From NCBI GenBank assembly GCA_024036415.1, contig JAMWET010000576.1:1-64000 (forward strand): DNA of 64,000 bases, given 5' to 3'. Numbering within the stretch: the first letter of the stretch is position 1; each line of letters begins with the position of its first letter. The stretch is from Prochilodus magdalenae (taxonomy: Eukaryota > Chordata > Actinopteri > Characiformes > Prochilodontidae). The notes beneath the pieces were generated by a model, which was not told the DNA's origin, did not search any database, and was given only the letters and a program-made list of their open reading frames with translations. Below, one piece after another: positions 44,633 to 55,850 of this stretch. A program made the translations under genes and the position numbers.

Positions 44633-45704
44633 TAAGAGGAGATGGTGGAGAGGTGGTGGTCCACCTTAGGTAAAGGAAATTGTGGTGGTCCACATCCCTA
44701 AAAATATGGCCCCTGTAGCACCAACAGAACAACGTAGCTTTGAAAGCTGATTAGATACCAGTCGTCCAATTGCAACTGCCTATATATACATTGTATCTGT
44801 GGTTCCTATTCAGGTAGGCAAAGAGAAGAACATGAGTTAAAGGTAACCTCCAGCAACCAGAGTATGGAATATACCAATGGTATGAATGGGGTACACACCC
44901 ACAAACATATAGTAGAACCCTTAAACTGTTTTCAACCACTACACATTAAACCACACAACACCGTCAATCAACACCAACCATATATACAACAGCTCAGCTC
45001 TAGAGTTCAGGCTAGAGTTCAAACAAAGAACAGCCCCACCAGGTATTGTGAAATGAATGGGTAGATCCTCGATGAACTCCGAGTTGCAGGGGTCATAGAG
45101 GGTTCTGGTTCCAAGATGTTCCGGTGGCCAGAGAGTTCCATCCAAAGTTTTGAGAGTTCCTGGTGAAGGATGTTCCCTGGGAAAGTGTTTTCCAATTAGC
45201 CTGCTCCTACTTCCTGTTTCTCTACACTTCTAATTCCTGTTCCTGCCTCTCAGAGTCAGTAGGGATTATAGCTCCCCTAGAGGCATGAAGTGGAATCAGT
45301 TGGCTTTTTGCAAGGAATTAGTTTATTTATTATTTAGTTCTGTTTAATTTAAAGACAAAGCATTTTTACAAGATGTATTGCCTATAAATATAATATGCAT
45401 AATATACATTAACATTATTATTGTTACTATTTTCATTATTAATAAAATTGTTACATTTGATTTAGATGTTGATTCTACTGTTATGTTTCAAAGTGGAGGT
45501 GGAAGATGTTTACAATATGAATAGAAATAGATATATAAACATTGAGTAGCCTAAATAATACATTAATCACATGATATTCCCATTTGGCCTTATATTACAA
45601 GGTATGTGAGTATTAACATGTTTCACATTGTCACACCGAACACATTTGGTAGACTGAACTATGGTGGTTCAACCCAATATGGTTCAAACTACTGCGGTAC
45701 AAAC
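44633..45704. other. Unique interval, no gene recognised
   Basis: Non-repetitive sequence, AT-rich after 45300. Short frames (62-68 codons) lack motifs. The last 60 bases before the next array contain GGTTCAA/GGTACAA repeats that grade into it. Confidence 0.35.
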
Positions 45705-46670
45705 AAGGTACCATGAAGCTACTACCCATGCTGTGTGGTCTGATGTGCAACTACTGCCCATCCTTTGCGGTCCAATGTGGAACTACTGCCCATCCTGTGT
45801 GGTCTGATACTGAACTTCTGCCCATCCTGTGTGGTTCCATATGGAACTACTGCCCATCCTGTGTGGTCCCATATGGAACTACTGCCCATCCTGTGTGGTC
45901 TGTGCTGAGCTTCTGCCCATCCTGTGTGGTCTGATGCTGAACTACTGCCCATCCTGTGTGGTCCCATATGGAACTACTGCCGATCCTGTGTGGTCTGATG
46001 CTGAACTACTACCCACCCTGTGTGGTCTGATGCGGAACTACTGCCCATCCTGTGTGGCCCCATATGGAACTACTGCCCATCCTTTGTCGTCTAATGCGGA
46101 ACTACTGCCCATCCTATGTGGTCCCTTATGGAACTACTGCCCATCCTGTGTGGTCTGATGCTGAAGTACTGCCCATCCTGTGTGGTCTGATGCAGAACTA
46201 CTGCCTATCCTGTGTGGTCTGATGCTGAACTACTGCCCATCCTGTGTGGTCTGATGCGGAACTACTGCCTATCCTGTGTGGTCTGATGCGGAACTACTGC
46301 CTATCCTGTGTGGTCTGATGGTGAGCTACTGCCCATCCTGTGTGGTCTGATGCATTGCTACTGCCCATCCTGTGTGGTCTGATGCTGATAAAACTACTGC
46401 CCCATCTGTGTGTGTCATGATCGCTTGAACACTGACATCCTGTGTGGTCTGATGATGAACTACTGCCTATCCTGTGTGGTCTGATGCTGAACTACTGCCC
46501 ATCCTGTGTGGTCTGATGCTGAACTACTGCCCATCCTGTGTGGTCTGATAGTGAGCTACTGCCCGTCCTGTGTGGTCTGATGCTGAGCTACTGCCCGTCC
46601 TGTGTGGTCTGATGTGGAACTACTGCCCATCCTGTGCGATCTAAGGAGGAACTACTGCCCTGGCTAGTCC
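45705..46670. repeat. 32-bp minisatellite, about 30 units
   Basis: The unit is CTACTGCCCATCCTGTGTGG followed by TCTGATGCTGAA. TGTGTGGT starts at 46211, 46243 and 46275, giving a 32-base period. Variants include CCCATATGGAA in place of CTGATGCTGAA (45830-46140). A locally scrambled unit occurs near 46390-46440. Frames of 73-109 codons arise on both strands from the repeat alone. Confidence 0.93.
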
Positions 46671-47653
46671 ATTGTTCTGAGAACACCAGCAGCTTCTTTG
46701 TTTAATGTGTGGGTCTCCTTTCCTCAGTGAGGAGCTTCTTGAATAGCGGCATCTCCTTTTAGACCTCCATGGCTGGTGTCTCCTCCCAGCGGAAGGATGA
46801 ACAGTAACACCAATGGATGTTCTCAGATCTGGATCAGCTTGATGTTCCAGATGTGGAGCAAATGTCGTGGCTCTAGCAGGTGGATGTTAGGAGTTCCATT
46901 ACCTCCAGTTGTGGAACCTCCTGTCTCTTCCTTTGACCCATCCTTTCCTTGTTCCCCTTCCTTCCCTGTACTTCCCTTTCTTGTAGCTCCTGCCGGTGTA
47001 CAGTTCATCGTGTTCCAGTGAGCCATGAAAGAGTGTTAATCTAAAATTACACCTCGCTTTTGTTAGCACTGCAGACTTCTGAAGGTTAATGTGGGGAAGG
47101 CCTAGTGAAGAGGCCACCAGGGACGGAGGCCTGATGTGTCCCAAGACGAGCTCGACCCAGTTATGTTGCCACACTAAATGTACCGTGACGCCTCTTGGCG
47201 CGGCCGAGTGAGTGTCAGAAATGAAACACTCCCTCTTTTCCACCGGAACAGGGGATTTCCTCTTTTTCAAAACTCTCCGGCCTTAATTTAGAGATTAATT
47301 GCTCGGTCAAGTGGGGAAACCACGGCTTGCTCTGCGGGGGTCCGGCTAAAAGAGCAAGGACCACTTCTAGGTTGGCATGTAAACTGGGTCCAATTAGAGG
47401 AGATCTGTCTGAAAGTTGATTTTGCCAACGTTAGTAGGCATTAATTATTTAAAACGGCTTTGGTTATAGAGTTAGTTTTTTTTCCTAGCTACAATAACTC
47501 ATGTACTATATCATGACTAAGTAATGACAAACCATGTTCTCCATCAAAAAAATAATAAGTTGGGAGCCAGTGTTTAAGGCTGTGGCTTATTCCAGTATGA
47601 TACCATCAGAGTAGTTGAATCCCACCGTAATTTTTTAAAGGCCTGTCATCTTT
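46671..47653. other. Unique interval, possible conserved DNA
   Basis: Non-repetitive. The 47060-47460 part has mixed composition with homeodomain-like TAAT cores (GGCATTAATTATTTAAAACG near 47435; AGATTAATTGCTCGG near 47295), which would suit a conserved regulatory element. A 123-codon minus frame (46899-47270) has no recognisable domain. Confidence 0.35.
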
Positions 47654-48105
47654 CCCTTATGAAACGATAATATATGGCAATGTATTGGAAAATATCGTGC
47701 AATATATTAAATAATATAATGTCATTTATGGGAAACAAGTGCATATATTTTGCATATATTTATATAGTGATAAATATCTTATATATTATATTATATAAAA
47801 TATAATATATATCTCACATATATAAAACTATATATGCAAAAACATACGGAGAAATACATATGATGTCTATTACATATAAAATGAAATATATATCAATATA
47901 TAAGTAAATATATATTATACTACCATACATACAATATATGAAAAGCGGCAATTCCTTGTGTATTATACAATATATTGTAATATATTTATCACTATATAAA
48001 TATATGCAAAATATATGCACTTGTTTCCCATATATGACATTATATTATTTAATATATTGCACTATATTTTCCAATACATTGCCATATATTATCGTTTCAT
48101 AAGGG
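47654..48105. mobile_element. 450-bp palindrome, snap-back MITE candidate
   Basis: The left arm starts CCCTTATGAAACGATAATAT and the right arm is its inverse, ending ATATTATCGTTTCATAAGGG. The arms match for about 125 bases with few changes (GGAAACAAGTGCATATATTT at left versus the inverse of AAATATATGCACTTGTTTCC at right). The loop is about 190 bases of TATA-rich sequence with further small palindromes. TA stands at both TGAAACG borders, so a TA-inserting non-autonomous element is plausible. No coding content. Confidence 0.8.
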
Positions 48106-48620
48106 TTGGTCTTATATGTCATTTGACACATATGAGATTTATGTTGTTCTATGAACCAGATAAAACTCTTCATTCATGTTTATAATACCATTTCCTACCT
48201 TCCACAAAAAAAATTAAGAAATATCTTTACATTTAAAATTATTTTTCTAGGTTTCATATCTTAAAATTCTCGTTTAGAGATTACTGTATGCTTTTTATCA
48301 GATTTTTTAAGTTTTAGTAAAGCTAATCAAATTTAATTTCACTATATTAACAGATAATTTGGCTAATTTGAATAAATGAGCTTTAAACAGCCCAAAATTT
48401 CTGCCAATATTATGAGAAAAATTGGCTTAAAAATAATAATAAATTAAATTATTTTTCATTTTTTGACAAACAAAAGTCTGAATTAAAATAAAAGTCTGTA
48501 AATATAGTAAGTATAATATTCTTAAAATCAGCCTACAGTGATCTCCAAATTAAAATTATGATATATATATCAACTAGATATCCCATGATGCCATGATATC
48601 ATTATTAATAGTGTGAACAA
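48106..48620. repeat. AT-rich, decayed relative of the CACTG element
   Basis: Phrases CATATCTTAAAATTCTCGTT (48257), CAGCCTACAGTGATCTCCAA (about 48530) and TATATCAACTAGATATCC (48567) match parts of the 41532-42277 element TIRs in both orientations. The ends are not defined. Confidence 0.5.
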
Positions 48621-49080
48621 GCGTCGTTTAAAACAGGCTGTTTCTGGAGCTAGCCGTATGAGCTGGATTAGCTTGGACGGTGAACTGTACATTTTGCATG
48701 CATCAAGCTTTCTAATATCAAAAAGTCAAGACAATTTGCTTTCCCATTAAAGCTGTTTCCCTGTAAGCTGTTCATTTCCAGTCTGGTGAAGACCAGCGGC
48801 TGTTCGGGGCTGTTCGCTCTGACCCCAATTAACCCCGTCTAAAAGCTCTCAATGAAGCAAAGTGATTCAATTTGCAGCATTAACTTAACAAGCTGCACCG
48901 TCAGGAGGGATGTTAGGAAGGTACTGATGAAGTGAACAACAACCCAGCACAGTCCCAACCATACAACCGCACCTACACCCTAAATAACTCTATCTGCAAA
49001 ACAAAGCCTCTGATGCTCCTCTGAGGAAATTCAGTCCTGGAATCATATCATCTCTTTGGGTAATGCCATCAAATGGCCTG
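48621..49080. other. Unique interval
   Basis: Non-repetitive, moderately GC-balanced sequence. No reading frame or motif of note. Confidence 0.35.
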
Positions 49081-49084
49081 GGCA

Positions 49085-49795
49085 CAAGACTCATTCAGCA
49101 TTCAGGCAGTGTTACAGTGATGATCTGTAGCTATCAGCTTCATCATCCATTCACTCAGTTTTACAGAGATGATCTATAACACATAGCTTCATCATCCATT
49201 TACTCAGTGTTACAGAGATGACCTGTACCACAGAGTTTCATCACCCATTCACTCAGTGTTACAGAGATGACCTGTACCACATATCTTCATCATCCATTCA
49301 CTCAGTGTTACAGAGATCTATACCACATAGTTTCATAATCCATTCACTCAGCATTACAGAGATGATCTATACCACATAGCTTCATCATCAATTCACTCAG
49401 TGTTACAGAGATGATGTATACCACAGTTTCGTCATTTGTTCACTCAGTGTTACAGAGATGACCTGTAGCCAGAACTTCATCACCCATTCACTCAGTGTTA
49501 CAGAGATGACCTGTACCACATAGCTTCATCATCCATTCACTCAGTGTTACAGAGATCTATACCACATAGCTTCATCATCAATTCACTCAGCATTACAGAG
49601 ATGATCTATACCACATAGCTTCATTATCCATTCACTCAGCGTTACAGCGATGACCTGTACCACATAGCTTCATCATCCATTCACTCAGTGTTACAGAGAT
49701 GACCTGTAGCACAGAACTTCATAACCCATTTACTCAGAGTTACAGAGATGACTGTAGCACATAGCTTCATCATCCATTCACTCAGTGTTACTGAG
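49085..49795. repeat. 49-bp minisatellite, about 15 units
   Basis: The unit is CACTCAGTGTTACAGAGATG, then ACCTGTACCACATAGCTTCA and TCATCCATT. Some units lack five bases (GAGATCTATACC form, near 49312 and 49550). Variation is mainly CACAT/CACAG and CCATT/TCAATT changes. Confidence 0.93.
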
Positions 49796-50700
49796 TATAA
49801 ACTGAAACACAGTCTAGACTATGCAGTAAAAACTTTAAAACATGAAATTATCAAAATATTGCTCTCTTGCACAAATATTAATTTTGATGGCCATGCTACA
49901 GAGGAGTCAGTCATATTTCCAGAATGGCTGCATCACTGCCAAGCGCCCCCTAGAGCCAGGGCCAGGTGTCTCCTCGCCTATGTGGAGCATTATGCATTAT
50001 GGATCAACACCTTCCGGCCCTCCTCAGCTCCGGAGCCCAGCCCCTGCTGCCACAGAGACAGGAAACGGAGGGGAGGGGTTATGTGAGTCGCTGCCTGACG
50101 GGATCTGTGTATTAATCAGCGGCTCATGAATTATTCAGGGTTTTTGTGCTCAGGCAGCTAATGAGAGGGGCATTAATGCTGGCGGCTGCTACAGATGTCC
50201 ACGGAGCAAGTCTTGCCTGATCCCCGAGCCTTCGCTGACCACAGCCTCTCTCTCTATCTCCATCAGCGGCTTTCGCGTCTGTCCCTCTCCCTGTTCACAC
50301 TCTCCGCTGTGACAGCTGAGGTGCTACATGAGCTGTTCACCCAGCGCAGAAAATAATAAGACATCCGTCGACTGGTGCCTTCGATCCCCCTCGACTTGTG
50401 CTTGTGGCAAATGTCTGCACTCGCTGACAGCAAGGCTGCCTCTAAACGAAGACAGGAAACAACACTGGCATCGAGCGCGTGGTCTCAGGGCAGAGCCAGT
50501 CTATTGAAGCTAAAGACGGGGAAGATTCGAGGCCTATGCGGCTGGTGCACGACATTTAGAGCTAAGAGGATGAACCTGCCAATATTAGTTATAAGGTTTG
50601 TCAACCTAATCACTATCTGCTTCTGGCATAGCTAGCTATATGATGGTTTCTGCACTTGCTCTTGGGATTGACAATAGATCATATACTGTACATGGTCCCA
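49796..50700. other. Unique interval with candidate conserved segment
   Basis: Non-repetitive and GC-balanced. The 50100-50260 part contains ordered TAAT-core motifs (TGTGTATTAATCAGCGGCTC; ATGAATTATTCAGG; GCAGCTAATGAGAGGGGCAT; TTAATGCTGG), typical of homeodomain binding clusters in vertebrate conserved elements. Frames of 86-112 codons lack motifs. Confidence 0.35.
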
Positions 50701-50701
50701 A

Positions 50702-51485
50702 GAACAGCTCCACAAATAGCTACACCCAGAAAGAATCCACCCACAGGAATGAAACTTGGTGTGTAGGTTTGACATCATGAGACATACCAATGAATCAAGT
50801 TTCAAGCTCAGCTGTATGTCATGCATGCAAGGACGGGTCTTATCTCTGTACCTGACTGACCCAACAGCCACCATTACAGACATCCAGCGAGCAGTGGTGT
50901 CCTCCATGAGTCTGTTAGTGCAGCACCATTGGCAGATGGCTGCACCACGCAGGACTACATGCACACAGACCGTTACCACGACTGTCCTTAACACCACGTC
51001 TCCGTCACCAAAGACTCCAATGGTGTCATACCAGACTGTCCTGTAGTGACTCAGAATGGCAGCGGGTCATCTTCAGTGATGAGTCCTGCTTTAGTCTTGG
51101 TGGAGACGGTCAACGAATCCGTGTGTGGAGGCACCGTGGTCAGCACCAAGATCAAAGGTTTGTTATCACACATCCAGAAGGCCTGGTGTCACTCCACCTC
51201 CACCCCTACGGCACCATCTGCAGGAACTGTGTGAGGATATTCAAGCTGCATGGGATGGATTATCACAGGACACCATTAGGAACCTCTACAGCTCCATACC
51301 GAGACGTATGGCATGTTGGGTTAGCGAACACGGTGGCCAGACACCATACTGACAGACTTCTGTATGTGTAGCTCAATAAATATTGATCATATTCGTCTAA
51401 ATTCATCATCAGTTATTGATCCTGGTCACCTTTATCTTCCTTCCCAACAGCACTGCAATCCCACACCTCCTTCTGTGTGCAGTTT
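50702..51485 (+). mobile_element. Tc1-A copy 7, near full length
   Basis: The left end ATAGCTACACCCAGAAAGAA and right end CCACACCTCCTTCTGTGTGC are inverted relatives. The middle contains GRWLHHAGLHAHRPLP, then LSLTPRL, and in the next block SDESCFSLGGDGQRIRVWRH (first catalytic Asp at about 51077, with Arg changed to Cys after it). Then come RGQHQDQRF, the shared junction, and LCEDIQAAWDGLSQDTIRNL, then YSSIPRRMACWV ending in a diverged GGQTPY. The second and third catalytic residues are absent. Confidence 0.9.
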
Positions 51486-52228
51486 TATTGACAATGACTG
51501 TATAATCCCTTGTTTAAAGTGTTTCCCCAGCTGCCTTTTGGCTTTTAGCCTGTTGATATTGTGAGCATCTTCTGAATTTTGGCTTTTCCGTGGGCTAAAT
51601 TATTATGTGTGCTAATTCCCTCTTCTACTGATGAAGATGCTGGGATGTGCCTTTAAATGCCAACCTGCCGGAGTGGCACTTGAGGGGAAGGAGTTTTAGA
51701 AATGTATCTTTAAAGACGTTCCTTGTTTTAGAAATCAGGGATGCCAAAGACTGAGAAAGCACCCCCGAATGAAATAGAGCCTTCTCTCTGATAACTGTGC
51801 TGTAGATTTCAAAGCACAGAGGAACACAATCCCCCTCAGGGAGCCAAATAACAGACACTCTGTTATGCATTGTTGGCATATATTAGGAAACCGGCATTCC
51901 GGGGATTCTCTTGGAAGGAAAAGGTATTATACACCATGAAAGGCAAATAGATGGGTTAGTTCTGAAGCACTCTTCCTCCCTCAGCTCAGTTACAAGTTAC
52001 AGATTCAATATGTATACAATTAGGAGACACAGATTGACTATGATGTGGGTCAGTTAGAGGTGGGAGTGGATAAATTCTGCATATTAAGGTCAGATTGACA
52101 CTAAAGACTCAACATACTTCCTATCTCGTTCTTCCACTAACCAGCCACTTAATTTATTTTTCATTTTAACTTTTTAATTTGAAATAAAAATGAGCTAAAG
52201 TGTCTATTATCATTCACGATAATAGAGT
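51486..52228. other. Unique interval
   Basis: Non-repetitive. A minus-strand frame at 51625-51879 (84 codons) has no recognisable motif. Confidence 0.35.
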
Positions 52229-53105
52229 GTAGCACCCAGTAGGAGGTGTCGGATTGCAGTGCGGTTGGGAAGGAAGATAAAGGTGACCAGGATCAATAAC
52301 TGATGATACATTTAGACTGATCTGATCAATATTTATTGAGCTACACATACAGAAGTCTGTCTCTCAGTATGGCGTCGGGCCGCCATGTTTGCTAACCCAA
52401 CATGCCAGACGTCTCGGTATGGAACTGTAGAGGTTCCTAATGGTGTCCTGTGATAATCCATCCCATGCAGCTTGAATATCCTCACACAGTTCCTGCAGAT
52501 GGTGCAGTACGGGTGGAGGTGGAGTGACACCAGGCCTTCTGGACGTATGACGACAAACCATTCATCCTGGTGCTGACCACGGTGCCTCCACACACGGATT
52601 CGTTGGGCGTCTCCACGAAGACCAAAGCGGGACTCGTCACTGAAGATGACCCGCTGCCATTCTGAGTCAGTCCATGACAGTCTGGTACGACACCACTGCA
52701 GTCTTTGGTGACGGTGACGTGGTGTTAAGGACAGTCGTGGTAACGGTCTGTGTGCATGTAGTCTTGCGTGGTGCAGCCGTCTGCCAATGCTGCTGCACTA
52801 ACAGGATGACTCATGGAGGACACCACTGCTCGCTGAGAGTCTGTAATCGAGATGTTGGGTCTCTCCACACGTGTCGGACAACTCATCAGTTCTCTCTCTT
52901 CATGTCTTGTGTAGGTCTCCCTGTTGTGGGCTGCCTTCTATCTACCATCGCTGACTGCATGCATACGGATCATCACCAGTCAGAATGGAAATCATTCGGA
53001 ACAAGTTGAGCGTGAAACTTGAATCATTAGCATGTCTCACAACGTCTAACCTACACACCAAGTTTCACTCCTGTTGGTTGATTCTTGCTGGGTGCAGCTA
53101 TTGTT
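52229..53105 (-). mobile_element. Tc1-A copy 8, both ends present
   Basis: Inverted. The right terminal repeat (GCACCCAGTAGGAGGTGTCG) is at the left and the left terminal repeat (complement of AATCAACCAACAGGAG...GCACCCAGCAAGAATC) at 53075-53105. The C-terminal part (IQAAWDGLSQDTIRNLYSSI, then PRRLACWVSKHGGPTPY) and junction are clean. SDESRFGLRGDAQRIRVWRH around 52600-52640 carries the first catalytic Asp. The segment 52850-52990 differs from other copies and may be replaced sequence. Confidence 0.88.
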
Positions 53106-53235
53106 TTTAACGATGAATGCAAGATGATAAATTTAAAATTACATTCTATACAGTCTTTGGGTGAAACCATATGTCTTACACTGCAGAACATTGTATCTTG
53201 GCATATAAAAGGATCTTTAAGCTCACTGGACAAAA
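53106..53235. other. Short spacer
   Basis: AT-rich sequence between Tc1-A copy 8 and the Tc1-B/Tc1-C nest. Nothing recognised. Confidence 0.3.
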
Positions 53236-53740
53236 AATGTTTCTGGATATAGCCACATCAATGTTCAGTTTGGTGGAGATTATGGTGTGCGTTCGTTGTT
53301 CAGGAGATGGGCTCCGCCCCTAAGTTCCAGTGAGAGGAACTCCTAATGCTTCAGCAGACCAAGAGACTCTGGACCATTCCATGTCTAAAGACCATCCCTA
53401 AAGACACTCTTCTCTGTTCAGACACTCTTCCATCAAAGAATTGGTCAGTTGGTTCCGGATTTGGTGGATGCCTTCCCTGGTACAATCCCGAGGAGAATTC
53501 CCTGTAGACTGGGATTTTCCCACTGCTGGTAGACCCGTATGACCGTACACTCCCATACACCTGCAGATTCAGCTACTTCCTTCACACTATGGTCTTTGGT
53601 CACGCCCACATGCTCAGCCACTCCTTTTAGCCAATCATTAACATCTGCTCTGGAGCGTTTTCCACACATGGAACGAAACATTCCCTGCACTGTAGCACAT
53701 CTTCCCACTCTATGGATCCTATCACTCACACCCTGCAGGG
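53236..53740 (-). mobile_element. Tc1-B copy, interrupted by Tc1-C sequence
   Basis: On the minus strand the right part (53729-53445) opens MSDRIHRVGRCATVQGMFRS and contains DVNDWLKGVAEHVGV and DHSVKEVAESAGVWECTVIR, then VYQQW, a helix-turn-helix domain typical of Tc1-like transposases. It joins directly to NPSLQGILLGIVPGKASTKS and a FFDGRVSEQ end. The rest of the C-terminal zone (complement of CTGAACATTGATGTGGCTAT) appears only after a Tc1-C fragment, at 53236-53266. All copies of Tc1-B lack the catalytic domain, so this is a deletion derivative. Confidence 0.8.
53267..53388 (+). mobile_element. Tc1-C fragment nested in Tc1-B
   Basis: TTTGGTGGAGATTATGGTGT, then GGGCTCCGCCCCTAAGTTCC and AGTGAGAGGAACTCCTAATG, then CAGACCAAGAGACTCTGGAC match the Tc1-C transposase segment between the first and second catalytic Asp (55065-55190; complement of 14590-14730). 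It is only 120 bp, without ends, and lies within the Tc1-B reading order. Confidence 0.8.
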
Positions 53741-54545
53741 ATTAGTAGACCCATTATCTTGTTGCAGCGCCATCTGCAGGAGCCTGAAGTTACTACCACC
53801 TTACACGCTTATTTGTCCCAGCTAAGATATGTTCTCTGCATGGACAAATAAGCACTTCAGTAAATCCCTGTGGATATGAGCTAAATTCCATAATGGAAAC
53901 CATGTTTTAGTTTCATAGTTCCGATTCCATGCACAGAACCCTTCTGCCTGTTGTGGAGGAATTCACGAATACTGGCCGAAGACAGGAACTGCCTGATGGC
54001 TCCTGTATGTATATTTCTACAAGCGAACTCTTCGTCTGAAATCCTTTCTCCGCACACCTGCCATTTGTCCCACGTTCGTCCCCCTCTCTCCTGTTCTCTC
54101 TGCCCTTCCATCCTTGTTCCACCGTTCATGTCCTGTCAATTATGCTCTGATTAGGATAACTGGCTTGCCCTGATTAGGCCGCCCTGCCGTTTGATGCATA
54201 ATAAACAAGGCTGATGAATAATGCATGTCTGTCACCGAGGGTATTAATGGCTTCTGACTAAAAATCAGGGGGAGGCGTGCCCCTGATTGATTCACGTTTT
54301 CCGCTCCGGCCTGCCAGAGCTCTGCGGAGGACATGGGGAACGAGGGCCAGGAGGAGGCCGAGAAGTTGGCAGACGTCACAAACTTTGGCTAGAGTCACGG
54401 ATGAGGAAACGAAGGCTCAACGTTCACTGGGGAAGAACAATGGTTGATAACCCTGGTGATACTCAAAACCTGATTGGCTAAAGCCTCATACTGAACATCC
54501 AGTTACACAGAAGACTTAACATCTATATACATTCATCAACACAAC
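53741..54545. other. Unique interval with candidate conserved segment
   Basis: Non-repetitive. The 54130-54330 segment is rich in ATTA/TAAT cores (GCTCTGATTAGGATAACTGG; CCTGATTAGGCCGCC; ATAATAAACAAGG; GGTATTAATGGCTTCTGACT), with good GC balance, as in vertebrate conserved non-coding elements. Open frames of 60-80 codons are incidental. Confidence 0.4.
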
Positions 54546-54829
54546 AGCTGCTCCCAGAAGGAACCGACAGGAGTGAAACGTGGTGGGGAGGTTTGACATT
54601 GTGAGACATGCTAATGATTCAAGTTTCAGACTTGGCTGCACATGTGACGTAAGCAAGGACAGGTCTTATCTCTGTATCTGACTGACCCAACAGTCACCAT
54701 TACAGACACTCAGTGAGCAGTGGTGTCCTCCATGAGTCATCCTGTTAGTGCAGCACCATTGGCGGACGGCTGCACCACGCAGGACTACATGCACACAGAC
54801 CGTTACCACGACTGTCCTTAACACCACTT
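54546..54829 (+). mobile_element. Tc1-A copy 9, left half of a chimera
   Basis: Starts with a diverged left end (CAGCTGCTCCCAGAAGGAAC). It continues through the family-typical GGAGGTTTGACATTGTGAGA, GTCTTATCTCTGTATCTGAC and GGACGGCTGCACCACGCAGG to CCTTAACACCACTT, where it switches to Tc1-C sequence. No right end is present. Confidence 0.85.
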
Positions 54830-55312
54830 GGTTATGTGTAGAGAGATTCATGGAATGGGTTTCCATGGCCGAGCAGCTGCATCCAAGCCTTACATCACCC
54901 AGGACAGTGCAGAGTGTGGAGTGCAGTGGTGTAAAGGTCCGCCACTGGACTCTAGAGCAGTGGAGACGTGTTCTCTGGAATGACCAATCGCGCTTCTCCG
55001 TCAGGCTATCCAGTGGATGAGTCTGGGTTTGGTGGTTACTTGACTGACTGCACTGTGCCGAGTGTAAAGTTTGGTGGAAGTGGGATTATGGTGTGGGGGT
55101 GTTCTTCAGGAGTTGGGCTCCGCCCCTTAGTTCCAGTGAGAGGAACTCCTAATGCTTCAGCAGACCAAGAGACTCTGGACCATTCCATGCTCCCAACTTT
55201 GTGGGAACAGTTTGGGGACGGCCCCCTCCTGTTCCAACAATGAGGAATAGAATGTCATTCAGATTCATATGCATATGGCGGCAGACGAGCGAATACATTT
55301 GGCAACAGTGTT
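54830..55312 (+). mobile_element. Tc1-C right part, fused to Tc1-A
   Basis: It encodes LHPSLTSPRTVQSVECSGVK, then [20 protein letters not shown], where the SDESRF motif is changed to NDQSRF so the first Asp is kept but its neighbour Glu is not. After a frameshift come [20 protein letters not shown] and [20 protein letters not shown], then [10 protein letters not shown]. The sequence then jumps to the terminal repeat (GACGAGCGAATACATTTGGC at 55289), deleting the second Asp-Glu region. It is inactive and non-autonomous. Confidence 0.85.
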
Positions 55313-55850
55313 CAGTCCCTGTGCTCAGTAACTCAGTAACAAAAGGGCCTATAAGGTAAACTGACCTCATGAATTGGACAGAAGGTAGAAAAACAAGGTA
55401 GGTGTTTCTAATGAACTGGGAGGACCTACGGTCTACACTCACACTACTGAACATGTAACGTGAACATGAAATGTAAGTGTGGGTGCAGGTAAAGCACTAG
55501 TGCTCTACAATACACCAACGCCATTCTGTCACTCCCAGGACACTGGTTCCCATTGACCACCAGCTGAGAGAAGCTCTGACGGTTTAATTAGGTGGAGGTT
55601 TACACACACTCATGCTAATAGGGACCGCGGTGACCTTTCAAACGCCAAATGTGCCACATCAGCATAAGTGAACCATCCCTAAAGGCATAATACCCACTAC
55701 TTATTTATATGAACACGTTTAGACTTTGAAATGACTTCAATCTGCATGTAAATATTCAGTCCTGCTCATGTATGACCTTTAGCTGCTCAGTAATTAACAG
55801 CGAAACACACAGTCATATCAGAATATTATAACCACCTACCTACACTCAGC
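55313..55850. other. Unique interval with a short relic
   Basis: CAAGGTAGGTGTTTCTAATG at about 55395 is the phrase found tandemly at 58.7-59.6 kb. Otherwise non-repetitive with no gene recognised. Confidence 0.4.

Noticed and set aside
46776..47270. Overlapping 81- and 123-codon frames in opposite directions
   Set aside because: Both lack any recognisable domain, and their overlap on two strands is typical of chance openness in GC-balanced DNA.
50756..51371. Several 62-96 codon frames as separate small genes
   Set aside because: All are out-of-phase readings of Tc1-A copy 7, recurring at each Tc1-A copy.
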